In this document: positions 1 to 7,626 of the stretch, piece after piece
Numbering within the stretch: position 1 is the first letter of the stretch
Layout: each line of letters opens with the position of its first letter
Source: Chitinophagales bacterium
Lineage (GTDB): Bacteria; Bacteroidota; Bacteroidia; Chitinophagales; BACL12
Assembly (NCBI GenBank): GCA_020636645.1
Contig: JACJXO010000002.1
Coordinates: 434,001 to 498,000, forward strand
Length of the DNA: 64,000 nucleotides
Direction of reading: 5' to 3'
Notes under the pieces: generated by a model
Told to the model about the DNA's origin: nothing
The model's database searches: none
What the model saw: the letters and a program-made list of their open reading frames with translations, nothing else
Translations under genes and position numbers: made by a program

Positions 1-1
1 C

Positions 2-448
2 TGGGAAAAGAGGGTAGATAAGATCGATGCTGCCAACGAACCTGCTGTCAACTATTCTATCTCTGACCAATTCCTGGTTCGTGGTGGTGTAACCTACACA
101 CCAACCAGCTGGTCAGGCTCTGCAATCAACCTGGGTTTCCGCTTTGAAGGAATTCCGGTAGAAGACGTATTCGGCGAAACCAATGGCCGTCGTCGTCCGG
201 GAAAGGTCTTCTCCGTTGATCCGGGCGTAACCTATGTAACCGGCAACCACATCTTCAGCCTGAACGTACCCATCGCATTGTATCGCAACCGCACGCAGAG
301 CGTACAGGACATAGAACGTCAGCAGATCGATCCGGGTCCTTCAGGTGATCCTCGCTGGGGTGATGCCGCCTTCTCAGACTACACCATCTTCTTCAACTAC
401 GGCTTCCGCATTTTTGGAAAGTCTCACGGAGATCATAACATGATGTAA
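2..448 (+). CDS. C-terminal part of a predicted outer-membrane beta-barrel protein (5' end outside window)
   Basis: The reading frame is open from the window edge to a TAA, giving about 148 residues. The sequence alternates polar and hydrophobic residues and ends in short strands typical of a barrel (for example TIFFNYGFRIFG), then a charged tail, SHGDHNMM. I do not recognise a named family. An outer-membrane transporter or porin-like barrel of Bacteroidota is the best reading. The small lipoprotein gene starts 26 bp downstream and may be cotranscribed, since a strong terminator follows only after that gene. The N-terminus is missing, so signal peptide and length cannot be judged. Confidence 0.6.
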   Translation, partial: WEKRVDKIDAANEPAVNYSISDQFLVRGGVTYTPTSWSGSAINLGFRFEGIPVEDVFGETNGRRRPGKVFSVDPGVTYVTGNHIFSLNVPIALYRNRTQSVQDIERQQIDPGPSGDPRWGDAAFSDYTIFFNYGFRIFGKSHGDHNMM

Positions 449-474
449 TTCACTCAAATCAAAAGACAACAGAA

Positions 475-714
475 ATGCATAATAATTCACTATTCTTCGT
501 GCTGGTACTGGTATTGGTTGCCGCATTGACATCCTGCTCCAAATCTGCCACCTGCGAGTGTACCACCAAAGAGGTGCTTGATGCAGACGGCACTGTACTA
601 AGCAGTTCCAAAGACACCTATAAGAACTACGGAAACGACCCTACCTGTGATGATTGGGAAAGTGTAGAAACGACAGATTCTACCACCATTACCACTTCCT
701 GCGTTTCCATCTGA
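475..714 (+). CDS. Small lipoprotein of unknown function
   Basis: This 79-residue protein has a hydrophobic signal segment (about residues 5-19) ending in a lipobox, LTSC. Cys21 would therefore be lipidated and the protein anchored in a membrane. The mature part has four further cysteines (TCEC, PTCDD, TSC near the end) and is rich in Thr, Ser and Asp, suggesting a small disulfide-stabilised domain. I do not recognise a family. It follows the beta-barrel gene by 26 bp and is closed by the hairpin at 747-774, so the two probably form one transcript. Confidence 0.65.
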   Translation: MHNNSLFFVLVLVLVAALTSCSKSATCECTTKEVLDADGTVLSSSKDTYKNYGNDPTCDDWESVETTDSTTITTSCVSI

Positions 715-746
715 TACTCCACTTTCCTTCATAGTCGTGGATTGAC

Positions 747-774
747 AAAAGGCCGGCGTTAGCGCCGGCCTTTT
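747..774 (+). terminator. Rho-independent terminator, palindromic
   Basis: Perfect hairpin with arms AAAAGGCCGGCG and CGCCGGCCTTTT around a TTAG loop. It has A and T tracts on both sides, so it could terminate transcription from either strand. It follows the small lipoprotein gene. A near twin (arms AAAAGGCCGGCA and TGCCGGCCTTTT) lies at 50295-50322. Confidence 0.85.
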
Positions 775-803
775 CACTTATGTAAGATAAATCGTATTCA
801 GAC

Positions 804-855
804 AGCTATCGGAACCAATTACTAATCCCGATAGCTATCGGGACCAATAACTAAT
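804..855. repeat. Intergenic tandem repeat, 29-bp period, with CGATAGCTATCG palindrome
   Basis: Two 23-bp copies (804-826 and 833-855) begin AGCTATCGG and continue ACCAAT, ACTAAT, with two differences between them. They are separated by CCCGAT. The junction forms the palindrome CCCGATAGCTATCGGG at 828-843. A degenerate tail of CCAATAAC and AACCAAAAACC units follows up to about 875. Related palindromes occur at 32049-32068 and, as half-elements, near 36483-36503. Confidence 0.7.
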
Positions 856-872
856 AACCAAAAACCAATAAC

Positions 873-1730
873 TCAATAAGTCAGCATCCCCATCTTACCC
901 ATCTGGTAGTCGCGGATAGCTTCCATGATCTCCGTCTGGGTGTTCATCACAAAAGGACCGTAACTGGAAACAGGTTCATTCAGAGGTTCGCCGGTTAGCA
1001 ACAGAAAATGACTGTCTTGTAAGGCTTCGATCTGAATAGAATTGCCGTCCTGCCGGAAGATGGCTACGAATCCACCTCCTGCCTGATGTTTGTCGTTGAA
1101 CTGCAGAAATCCATCCATCAGATATAATACCGCATTATGGGTAGTATCGACCGGTAACTCCAGTTTGTGTCCTTTCTGCATTCGACCCTCCACAGCTACC
1201 ACAGGTGTTCTGGTCTCCGCCGGTCCTGTCACGCCTTCCCAGGTGCCTGCTACCACACGGGCGGTCAGTCCTTCCTTTTCCACTACCGGAATGGAATCGG
1301 CTTTGATGTCCTGATAACGGGGTTGGATCATCTTGTCCTTTTTCGGCAGATTGACCCATAGCTGGATGAGGTTCATCTTTCCACCATTTTCCAGCCAGGG
1401 CTTCTGGGCTGCTTCGCTGTGGACAATACCCATACCGGCTGTCATCCACTGCACATCACCTCCATTCAGGAAACCCTCATTTCCACGTGAATCACGGTGG
1501 TGGATGGCTCCGTCAAACAGAAAAGTGATAGGCTCAAACCCGCGATGCGGATGAGGTGCCACGTCCAGTCCCGGACCTCCGGGTTCAATGTCTTTGTTGA
1601 AATGATGCAGCAACAAGAACGGATCCATCTGATCGATGTTCCTGATGGGCAAAGCCTGCTTCACAGTGTCATGCCCCAGGGCTACTTCATCTGCCCGGGC
1701 AATCAGTTGCACAGTTCTGAGTTGGGTCAT
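873..1730 (-). CDS. Pirin family protein
   Basis: The 285-residue protein has the two-cupin pirin layout. The N-terminal cupin contains PHPHRGFEPITFLFDG and GMGIVHSE, which carry the His/His/His/Glu metal ligands of pirins. The C-terminal cupin is weaker. Bacterial pirins bind Fe and some act as quercetin dioxygenases or redox-sensing partners; which role applies here cannot be read from sequence. The gene lies downstream of, and codirectional with, the tolC-hlyD pair, but a long hairpin at 1793-1845 separates them, so cotranscription is doubtful. Length is normal for the family. Confidence 0.9.
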   Translation of the reverse strand: MTQLRTVQLIARADEVALGHDTVKQALPIRNIDQMDPFLLLHHFNKDIEPGGPGLDVAPHPHRGFEPITFLFDGAIHHRDSRGNEGFLNGGDVQWMTAGMGIVHSEAAQKPWLENGGKMNLIQLWVNLPKKDKMIQPRYQDIKADSIPVVEKEGLTARVVAGTWEGVTGPAETRTPVVAVEGRMQKGHKLELPVDTTHNAVLYLMDGFLQFNDKHQAGGGFVAIFRQDGNSIQIEALQDSHFLLLTGEPLNEPVSSYGPFVMNTQTEIMEAIRDYQMGKMGMLTY

Positions 1731-1792
1731 AGTGTGTCAACGCCGGGCCGCAACAGAATGTTCCGGAAGGAATGAAAGGCGGAAGACGAAAG

Positions 1793-1845
1793 ACGAAGGT
1801 CGGAATATGGAATCGCTATTTCGAATTCCGTATTCCGACCTTCGT
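1793..1845 (-). terminator. Long intergenic hairpin between hlyD-like gene and pirin
   Basis: Arms of 21 bp (1793-1813 and 1825-1845) are complementary with a single mismatch around an 11-nt loop. The arms consist of GGAAT/CGAAGG-type purine-rich units. It begins 5 bp after the stop of the hlyD-like gene. There is no clear U tract, so it may work as a 3' stabilising hairpin rather than a classical terminator. Similar purine-rich units recur at 17171-17200 and 36429-36460. Confidence 0.65.
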
Positions 1846-1849
1846 ATTA

Positions 1850-3109
1850 CTACTCTTTCTCCACCTGCACCTTATCACCATCGTTCAATATGGTAGCAAC
1901 AGTATTATACGGACCGCTGATGACCACATCACCCTCTTTCAGGCCATCCAGTATCTGGATATAGCTGTCGTCCTGGATTCCGGTGGTAACCATGCGCATG
2001 ACCGCAGAATCATTGGAGATGGTCCAGACCATGATGCTGGTCTCACCGGCTTTGCTGGTATCTTCTCTGGTGGTAACCGCCTGAATGGGCACAGTCAGCA
2101 CATTTTTCTCAGTGTTGGTGCGGATATCGGCCGTAGCACTCATACCCGGATAGAACGGGAATTTACCATCGGCGTTCAGGTCTGCATAAGACTCTGGCAG
2201 GATGCGGATCTTCACCTTGAAATTGGTAGCCTGTTCGGTTGCTACCTGTATCAGTCCGCCGCTGCCGGCAGAGTTGGCTATCTGGGTAACGATGCCTTTG
2301 AATTTCCGGTCTAAATAGGCATCCACCTCTATTTCTGCCGTATCGCCCAGGTCTATGCGCAGCACATCATTTTCGCTCACGTCCACCTGCACTTCCATAT
2401 CATTCAGGTTGGCGATGCTCATCAGTACATCACCACTCATCTGAATGGTACCCAGTACTTTTTCACCTGCCTTTTTGCTCAGGCCGAATACTGTTCCGGG
2501 AATAGGTGAATAGATGGCGGTACGCTTGTAGTTATCACGCATCTGACGCAGCGTGGCTTCTGCACTTTTGACGGTATATTCCATACCGGTAACACTTTCC
2601 TTCGCAATTTCTATCTCTGCTTTCGCCGTCTTATAGGCCAGTTCAGCCTGCTCATATTCCGCCTGGCTGATGACCTTATCTGCAAATAACTTCTTGCTTC
2701 TTTCAAAAGCGATGGTGGCATTCTCCATGTTCACCTCAGACTGGAGCTTCCTGCTCCTGGCGGTAGCCAGATTGGCCTTGGCATTGTTGACCGCAGCTTC
2801 AGCCTGCTCCACCTGGCTTTCATACAGGTCAGGGTTGATGCGCACCAGCAACTGACCGGCTTTCACCATCATACCCTCATATACCGGCAGATCAACGATC
2901 TCACCACTGATCTCTGCACTGATCTTCACTTCATTGACCGGATAGATCTTGCCGGAAGCAGTGACCGTTTCGGCTATATCTCTGACGGCCACACTATCGG
3001 TCTGCACGGTCAGTCCGCCGCCACCGCCAAACCAGCCCTTGTTCTTTCCTACAAGAAGAACAATGATCAGCAGTACGACAACAGCTCCTAATATCTTGAT
3101 GATTTTCAT
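1850..3109 (-). CDS. HlyD/MacA-type periplasmic adaptor subunit of an efflux pump
   Basis: The 419-residue protein has an N-terminal membrane anchor (about residues 4-20). A barrel-sandwich (lipoyl-like) half follows, then a long alpha-helical hairpin (about 90-190, Ala/Glu/Lys-rich), the second half (NYKRTAIYSPIPGTVFGLSKKAGE) and beta-barrel/membrane-proximal domains. This is the membrane fusion protein architecture that links an inner-membrane pump to TolC. It starts 1 bp after the tolC-family gene, so the two are translationally close. No ABC or RND pump subunit follows, although in Bacteroidota a MacB-type permease commonly does. The partner must be encoded elsewhere or was lost. Confidence 0.9.
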   Translation of the reverse strand: MKIIKILGAVVVLLIIVLLVGKNKGWFGGGGGLTVQTDSVAVRDIAETVTASGKIYPVNEVKISAEISGEIVDLPVYEGMMVKAGQLLVRINPDLYESQVEQAEAAVNNAKANLATARSRKLQSEVNMENATIAFERSKKLFADKVISQAEYEQAELAYKTAKAEIEIAKESVTGMEYTVKSAEATLRQMRDNYKRTAIYSPIPGTVFGLSKKAGEKVLGTIQMSGDVLMSIANLNDMEVQVDVSENDVLRIDLGDTAEIEVDAYLDRKFKGIVTQIANSAGSGGLIQVATEQATNFKVKIRILPESYADLNADGKFPFYPGMSATADIRTNTEKNVLTVPIQAVTTREDTSKAGETSIMVWTISNDSAVMRMVTTGIQDDSYIQILDGLKEGDVVISGPYNTVATILNDGDKVQVEKE

Positions 3110-3110
3110 A

Positions 3111-4448
3111 TTAAAATTCTATGGGTTTTCCGAGGTAATAGTCGATCACCTTGCGTTTGAATATATAATCATACTGTGCCTGACTGAGTGAGATCTCTGC
3201 CTGTGCCAGGTTGTTCACTGCGGTGGTATAGTCCAGAGAATTGGAGGCTCCTGCCTGAAATCTGGATTCAGCAAAGTCATACGCCAGTTGAGCAGATTCC
3301 AGACTTCGAAGGGCCGCTTCATAAGTGAGGGCGGCAGATTGCAGTCCGGTCCATGCATTGGTGACTGTGGTCTTCATATCATTGATGGCGATCTGCTGCT
3401 GCAACTCCACATTCATCAGGCCGAGTTCAGCATTCTGCCTGTTGATGGCCACCTGACCATTATTGAACAGTGGAACACTTAATGTAAGGCCAACCACTTC
3501 ACCCAGGTTATTCTCGATCTGCACTTCATAGGGATCGGGTTCAAAGCCCGGAATGCCAATGTTGGCATTGGAGTAAGAGGTATTCATCTGGCCTACCAGG
3601 GTAAGAGAAGGCAACCCGTAACCGGCGGTGATCTTCACCTGACTTTCTGCACTTTTCAGCGCATACTCAAAACGCTGAATACCCGGCAGATTTCTGGTTG
3701 CCGCATCGATCACCTCACTGAGTTCAGGCATTTCTGCTGCGAGCACCTCAGCCAGCAGGCCATCGCCTGGCTGAATAATACTTAGAGATTCTGAAGGATC
3801 CATTTGAAGGATGTTTTTCAGTGCCAGGTAAGCAGTAGCCACATTGTTTCTGGCGTTCACCAGATTGAGTTCATCACTGGCGATCTGTGCTTCCAGGGTC
3901 AGGAGATTCCCGGCCGGAATACTGCCTGCATCTGCCAGTTTTCTGGCATCAGAAAGCTGTTTGGTGGACACTGTTTTCTTGTTCTGAGCTATCTCTACCT
4001 GATCTTCTGCATAGATGACCTGAAGAAATGCCAGTATGGTGTTGAGCTGTATGTTTTCGATCATACTCTGCTGATCCAGACGGGCAGTCTCCAGGTCGTA
4101 CCCGGCTTTTTTGATCCCGTTGGCCTTGATCCCTCCGGTGTATAACCCCATATTGCTGGACAGTGTAAAGCTGTTGCTTTCAAAATTCTGGGCTACATAA
4201 GTGTTGGTCACATAATCGATACCACGACCGAAACTCCAGAAATAGTTGGCGCTGAAATTCAGATTGGGCAGCAGAGACAGCCTGCTTTGCTGCACGGCAA
4301 ATTCATTGGCAGCCACATTGGCCGCTCCCTGACGTATCTGCAGGTTGTTGGCAACCGCAGTCTCCACACAAGTGCGCAGATCCATAGGCTGCTGGGCAAA
4401 AATGCCGGCAGACCACAGCAGCAAACTTCCAAATAAGAGTCGTTTCAT
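3111..4448 (-). CDS. TolC family outer-membrane efflux protein
   Basis: 445 residues from the ATG at 4448. I prefer this start to an upstream one because MKRLLFGSLLLWSAGIFAQQ is a clean signal peptide with an AQ cleavage site. The body contains the two TolC/OEP repeats, with long helices rich in Ala, Gln, Asn and Leu and the conserved NLPGIQRFEYALKSAE and AGASNSLDYTTAVNNLAQAE segments. It forms the outer-membrane channel for the adaptor encoded 1 bp downstream. A perfect -7 box (TAATTTTG, 4464-4457) lies 8 bp before the start, implying a very short leader. It is divergent from the helicase gene. Confidence 0.92.
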   Translation of the reverse strand: MKRLLFGSLLLWSAGIFAQQPMDLRTCVETAVANNLQIRQGAANVAANEFAVQQSRLSLLPNLNFSANYFWSFGRGIDYVTNTYVAQNFESNSFTLSSNMGLYTGGIKANGIKKAGYDLETARLDQQSMIENIQLNTILAFLQVIYAEDQVEIAQNKKTVSTKQLSDARKLADAGSIPAGNLLTLEAQIASDELNLVNARNNVATAYLALKNILQMDPSESLSIIQPGDGLLAEVLAAEMPELSEVIDAATRNLPGIQRFEYALKSAESQVKITAGYGLPSLTLVGQMNTSYSNANIGIPGFEPDPYEVQIENNLGEVVGLTLSVPLFNNGQVAINRQNAELGLMNVELQQQIAINDMKTTVTNAWTGLQSAALTYEAALRSLESAQLAYDFAESRFQAGASNSLDYTTAVNNLAQAEISLSQAQYDYIFKRKVIDYYLGKPIEF

Positions 4449-4456
4449 GATCAGCT

Positions 4457-4464
4457 CAAAATTA
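4457..4464 (-). promoter_or_regulatory. -7 promoter box of tolC-hlyD operon
   Basis: TAATTTTG on the minus strand matches the Bacteroidota -7 consensus TAnnTTTG exactly and ends 8 nt before the tolC ATG. No convincing TTG -33 box is visible at 19-23 nt. The expected start site is within a few nucleotides of the ATG. Confidence 0.6.
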
Positions 4465-4590
4465 CACAAGATGCCCGTAACCCCTGCCATTCAGCCTGTC
4501 ATAGTCCGTTATTTAACAATGATTAAGATTATCTGTATGCGTTTGTACCATTGGTGATAACTTTCTGATGAATGGCTTTAAGTGGTTGCG

Positions 4591-4598
4591 TATTTTTA
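4591..4598 (+). promoter_or_regulatory. Possible -7 box directly before the helicase start codon
   Basis: TATTTTTA (one mismatch to TAnnTTTG) ends 5 nt before the ATG at 4604. If used, the helicase mRNA would be leaderless. The -33 box is not clear. The frame also contains an upstream in-frame ATG at 4568, which this promoter would exclude. Confidence 0.4.
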
Positions 4599-4603
4599 CC
4601 CCC

Positions 4604-6868
4604 ATGGGTTTTCTGGACGGATTGAATGAACCACAGCGGGAAGCGGCTACCAGTATCAATGGTCCGGTCATGATCATCGCCGGCCCCGGCAGCGGCAAGA
4701 CCCGGGTGCTGACCTATCGCATCGCCCATATCATGTCAGAAGGATATGATCCCTTCGGCATCCTCGCCCTCACCTTTACCAACAAGGCTGCCCGGGAGAT
4801 GAAGAACCGCATCGAATCGGTGCAGGGAACAGCCGCCAGAAGCCTGTGGATGGGCACCTTCCACTCCGTGTTCGCCAGGATGCTCAGAGCAGAGGCGACG
4901 AAGATCGGGTACACCAGCAATTTTACCATTTACGACAGCGACGACTCCAAGAACCTGCTGAAGAACATCATCAAGGAAATGGGGTTGAACGACAAGCAAT
5001 ACAAGGCCAATTCAGTGCATTACCGGATCTCGCTGGCCAAGAACAACCTCATCAACCACCAGGAGTACAGCCAGCATCCGGAACTGACGGGCGAGGATGA
5101 AGCCTACGGCCGGCCGAAGATCAGCGACATCTATAAGGAATATGCCAAGCGATGCTTCCGTGCCGGTGCCATGGATTTCGATGATCTGCTGCTGAAGACC
5201 CACGAGCTGCTGGAAGACCATGCCGATGTGCTGTACAAATACCAGCACCGTTTCAAACACGTGCTCATAGACGAGTTCCAGGATACCAACTTCCTGCAGT
5301 ATGCCATCGTCAAACGACTGGCAGATGTACACCAGAACATCTGTGTGGTGGGCGATGATGCCCAGAGCATCTACGCCTTTCGCGGTGCCAACATCCAGAA
5401 CATCCTGAACTTTGAAAAGGACTTTCCGGAAGTGAAGACCTTCCGCCTGGAACAGAACTACCGAAGCACCAAGGTAATCGTGGAAGCTGCCAATCAGATC
5501 ATCGGCAACAACAAGATGCAGCTGGCCAAAAAGATCTGGACCTCGAACGATGAAGGCGACCGCATCAAGGTCATCAAAGCTGCCAGCGATAATGAAGAAG
5601 GACGGCTGGTGGCAGATGCCATCTTTGAGCAGCGCATGCGGGATCATTTCGTGAACAACGACTTCGCCATCCTCTATCGCACCAATGCGCAGTCGCGGGC
5701 ATTTGAAGAATCACTGCGCCGTCTCAATATTCCCTATCGCATTTACGGAGGCATCTCTTTCTATCAGCGCAAAGAGATCAAAGACCTGATGGGCTATCTC
5801 AAACTGACCGTCAATCCGCACGACGAAGAAGCCTTTAAAAGAGTGGTCAACTATCCCGCCAGAGGTATCGGTAAAACGACCATGGAAAAGATCATCGTCT
5901 TTGCTGCTGATAATGATCGCTCGTTGTGGGACATCGCCGAGAACATCGCCCTTTTCCCCTTCCCCGCAGGGACCAGAAAATCGATCACCGAGTTCGTGAC
6001 CATGATACGCAGTTTCCAGGCTATGCTGGAAAAAAAGAATGCCTACGAAGTGGCCTCGCATATTGCCAAGAGCACCGGTATCCTGAAGGAGCTGTACAAC
6101 GACCAGAGTGTGGAAGGACTGAGCCGCTATGAGAACATCCAGGAATTGCTGAACTCCATCAGCGAGTTCACCGATCCTGGCGACAACCCCGCTTTTCCGC
6201 CCGATGCCACCGAAGCTGATAAAAGCCTGGCCTCTTACCTGCAGCAGGTGTCATTGCTGACCGATGCAGATCAGGAAGAAGGCCAGGAAGACAGCGTGAA
6301 GCTGATGACCGTGCACGCCGCCAAAGGACTTGAATTCAAAAGTGTGTTCATTGTGGGGATGGAAGAAAATCTCTTCCCCAGCGGACTCAGCACCAACACC
6401 CGCGAAGAACTGGAAGAAGAGCGAAGGCTGTTCTATGTGGCTGTTACCCGTGCCGAGAAAAAGCTGACCATCACCCATGCTGCCACACGTTATAAATACG
6501 GCAGTCTTGATTATTGTGAGCCCAGCCGCTTCCTGGAAGAACTGCCACAGAACCTGCTCGAGATGGTGGGCTATCACCGGTCCAAATCATCTGCCTGGGA
6601 AGAGAAGGTGGTGTATCAGCAGCCGAAGATCAGCCGTCCGGAACCGGTGAAGACAGCCTATGTGCATGCGGTCTCTTCGGGTTTCAATCCCGCACCGCCC
6701 GAACGACTTTCTGCCGGTATGGCCATCGAACACCAGAAGTTCGGCTATGGCAAGATCGTGAGTCTGGAAGGACAGAACGACGGGCGCATGGCCACCATTG
6801 ATTTCGACAAGGCCGGACAGAAAAAACTCCTGCTGAAATTTGCCAAACTGAGCATTGTCCAGAACTGA
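4604..6868 (+). CDS. pcrA: UvrD/PcrA-type superfamily 1 DNA helicase
   Basis: 754 residues from the ATG at 4604, where MGFLDGLNEPQREA aligns with the usual N-terminus; the in-frame ATG at 4568 adds 12 unusual residues. All SF1A motifs are visible: Q motif (LNEPQREAA), Walker A GPGSGKT (27-33), TFTNKAAREM, DEFQDTN (about 222), VVGDDAQSIYAFRGA, LEQNYRS, LMTVHAAKGLEFKSVF and FYVAVTRAEKK. A C-terminal Tudor-like segment (about 705-750, EHQKFGYGKIVSLEG) is the PcrA/UvrD RNA-polymerase-binding module. The enzyme unwinds DNA 3'-5' in nucleotide excision and mismatch repair. The next gene overlaps its last 14 bp. Confidence 0.93.
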   Translation: MGFLDGLNEPQREAATSINGPVMIIAGPGSGKTRVLTYRIAHIMSEGYDPFGILALTFTNKAAREMKNRIESVQGTAARSLWMGTFHSVFARMLRAEATKIGYTSNFTIYDSDDSKNLLKNIIKEMGLNDKQYKANSVHYRISLAKNNLINHQEYSQHPELTGEDEAYGRPKISDIYKEYAKRCFRAGAMDFDDLLLKTHELLEDHADVLYKYQHRFKHVLIDEFQDTNFLQYAIVKRLADVHQNICVVGDDAQSIYAFRGANIQNILNFEKDFPEVKTFRLEQNYRSTKVIVEAANQIIGNNKMQLAKKIWTSNDEGDRIKVIKAASDNEEGRLVADAIFEQRMRDHFVNNDFAILYRTNAQSRAFEESLRRLNIPYRIYGGISFYQRKEIKDLMGYLKLTVNPHDEEAFKRVVNYPARGIGKTTMEKIIVFAADNDRSLWDIAENIALFPFPAGTRKSITEFVTMIRSFQAMLEKKNAYEVASHIAKSTGILKELYNDQSVEGLSRYENIQELLNSISEFTDPGDNPAFPPDATEADKSLASYLQQVSLLTDADQEEGQEDSVKLMTVHAAKGLEFKSVFIVGMEENLFPSGLSTNTREELEEERRLFYVAVTRAEKKLTITHAATRYKYGSLDYCEPSRFLEELPQNLLEMVGYHRSKSSAWEEKVVYQQPKISRPEPVKTAYVHAVSSGFNPAPPERLSAGMAIEHQKFGYGKIVSLEGQNDGRMATIDFDKAGQKKLLLKFAKLSIVQN

Positions 6869-7583
6869 ACCAATACGCATCAACCTGTGGAGCGGTCCGC
6901 GGAATATCTCTACGGCCCTCCTGTACAGCTTTGCCCAACGGGCAGATACAAGGGTACTCGATGAACCATTGTACGGCTGGTACCTGCAGGAAACAGATAT
7001 GCAGCATCCGGGAAGGGAAGATATCCTGAACAGCATGGAATGCGACGGGCAGAAGGTCATTGCAGAGCAGTTGATGGGTACACTGGACAAGCCGGTGTTG
7101 TTCGCCAAACAGATGACCCACCACCTGCTGGATCTGCCAAAGGATTTTATGCTGGCGGGGAAGAATGTATTGCTGATACGCCATCCGGCGAAGGTGCTCA
7201 TGTCATACAGCAAGGTCATCGACAACCCGACGTTGGACGATATCGGCATACGGCAGAGCTCGGAGTTGTTCGAATATCTTACAGCGCATCAGACGCATGT
7301 GTATGTTGCCGATGGTGATGACATTTTAAAAGACCCGGCCACGCAGCTGGAAAAGCTGTGCGAAGCCTGTTCCATCGCTTTCGATCCTGCCATGCTACAA
7401 TGGCCTGCGGGCAAAAGACCTGAAGATGGTGTTTGGGCCAGGTATTGGTATGACCGTGTACACCGGAGCACCGGCTTTGAGCCTTACGCAGAGAAAGATG
7501 TCGTGCTGCCGGAAAAACTGAAGGGTTTGGCCGAAGAGGCGATGGTGTATTACCGTAAACTTCGTTTCCAAAGTCCCGGGTAA
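6855..7583 (+). CDS. Sulfotransferase-like P-loop protein
   Basis: 242 residues. The N-terminus INLWSGPRNISTALLYSFAQR resembles the 5'-phosphosulfate-binding loop of sulfotransferases, and LLIRHPAKVLMSYSKV matches the 3'-phosphate-binding motif. It probably transfers sulfate from PAPS; the acceptor is unknown. No ATG precedes the conserved start, so translation probably begins at the TTG at 6855, inside the last 14 bp of the helicase gene, suggesting coupling. Families of this type are often found beside or fused to class IV aminotransferases (plant BCAT-like proteins, from memory). Such an aminotransferase lies at 11351, beyond an inserted T9SS block. Confidence 0.75.
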   Translation: MSRTEPIRINLWSGPRNISTALLYSFAQRADTRVLDEPLYGWYLQETDMQHPGREDILNSMECDGQKVIAEQLMGTLDKPVLFAKQMTHHLLDLPKDFMLAGKNVLLIRHPAKVLMSYSKVIDNPTLDDIGIRQSSELFEYLTAHQTHVYVADGDDILKDPATQLEKLCEACSIAFDPAMLQWPAGKRPEDGVWARYWYDRVHRSTGFEPYAEKDVVLPEKLKGLAEEAMVYYRKLRFQSPG

Positions 7584-7626
7584 GGTGATCAGGAATTATC
7601 TGTGCTGGATGACAGCATTTGTTGTT

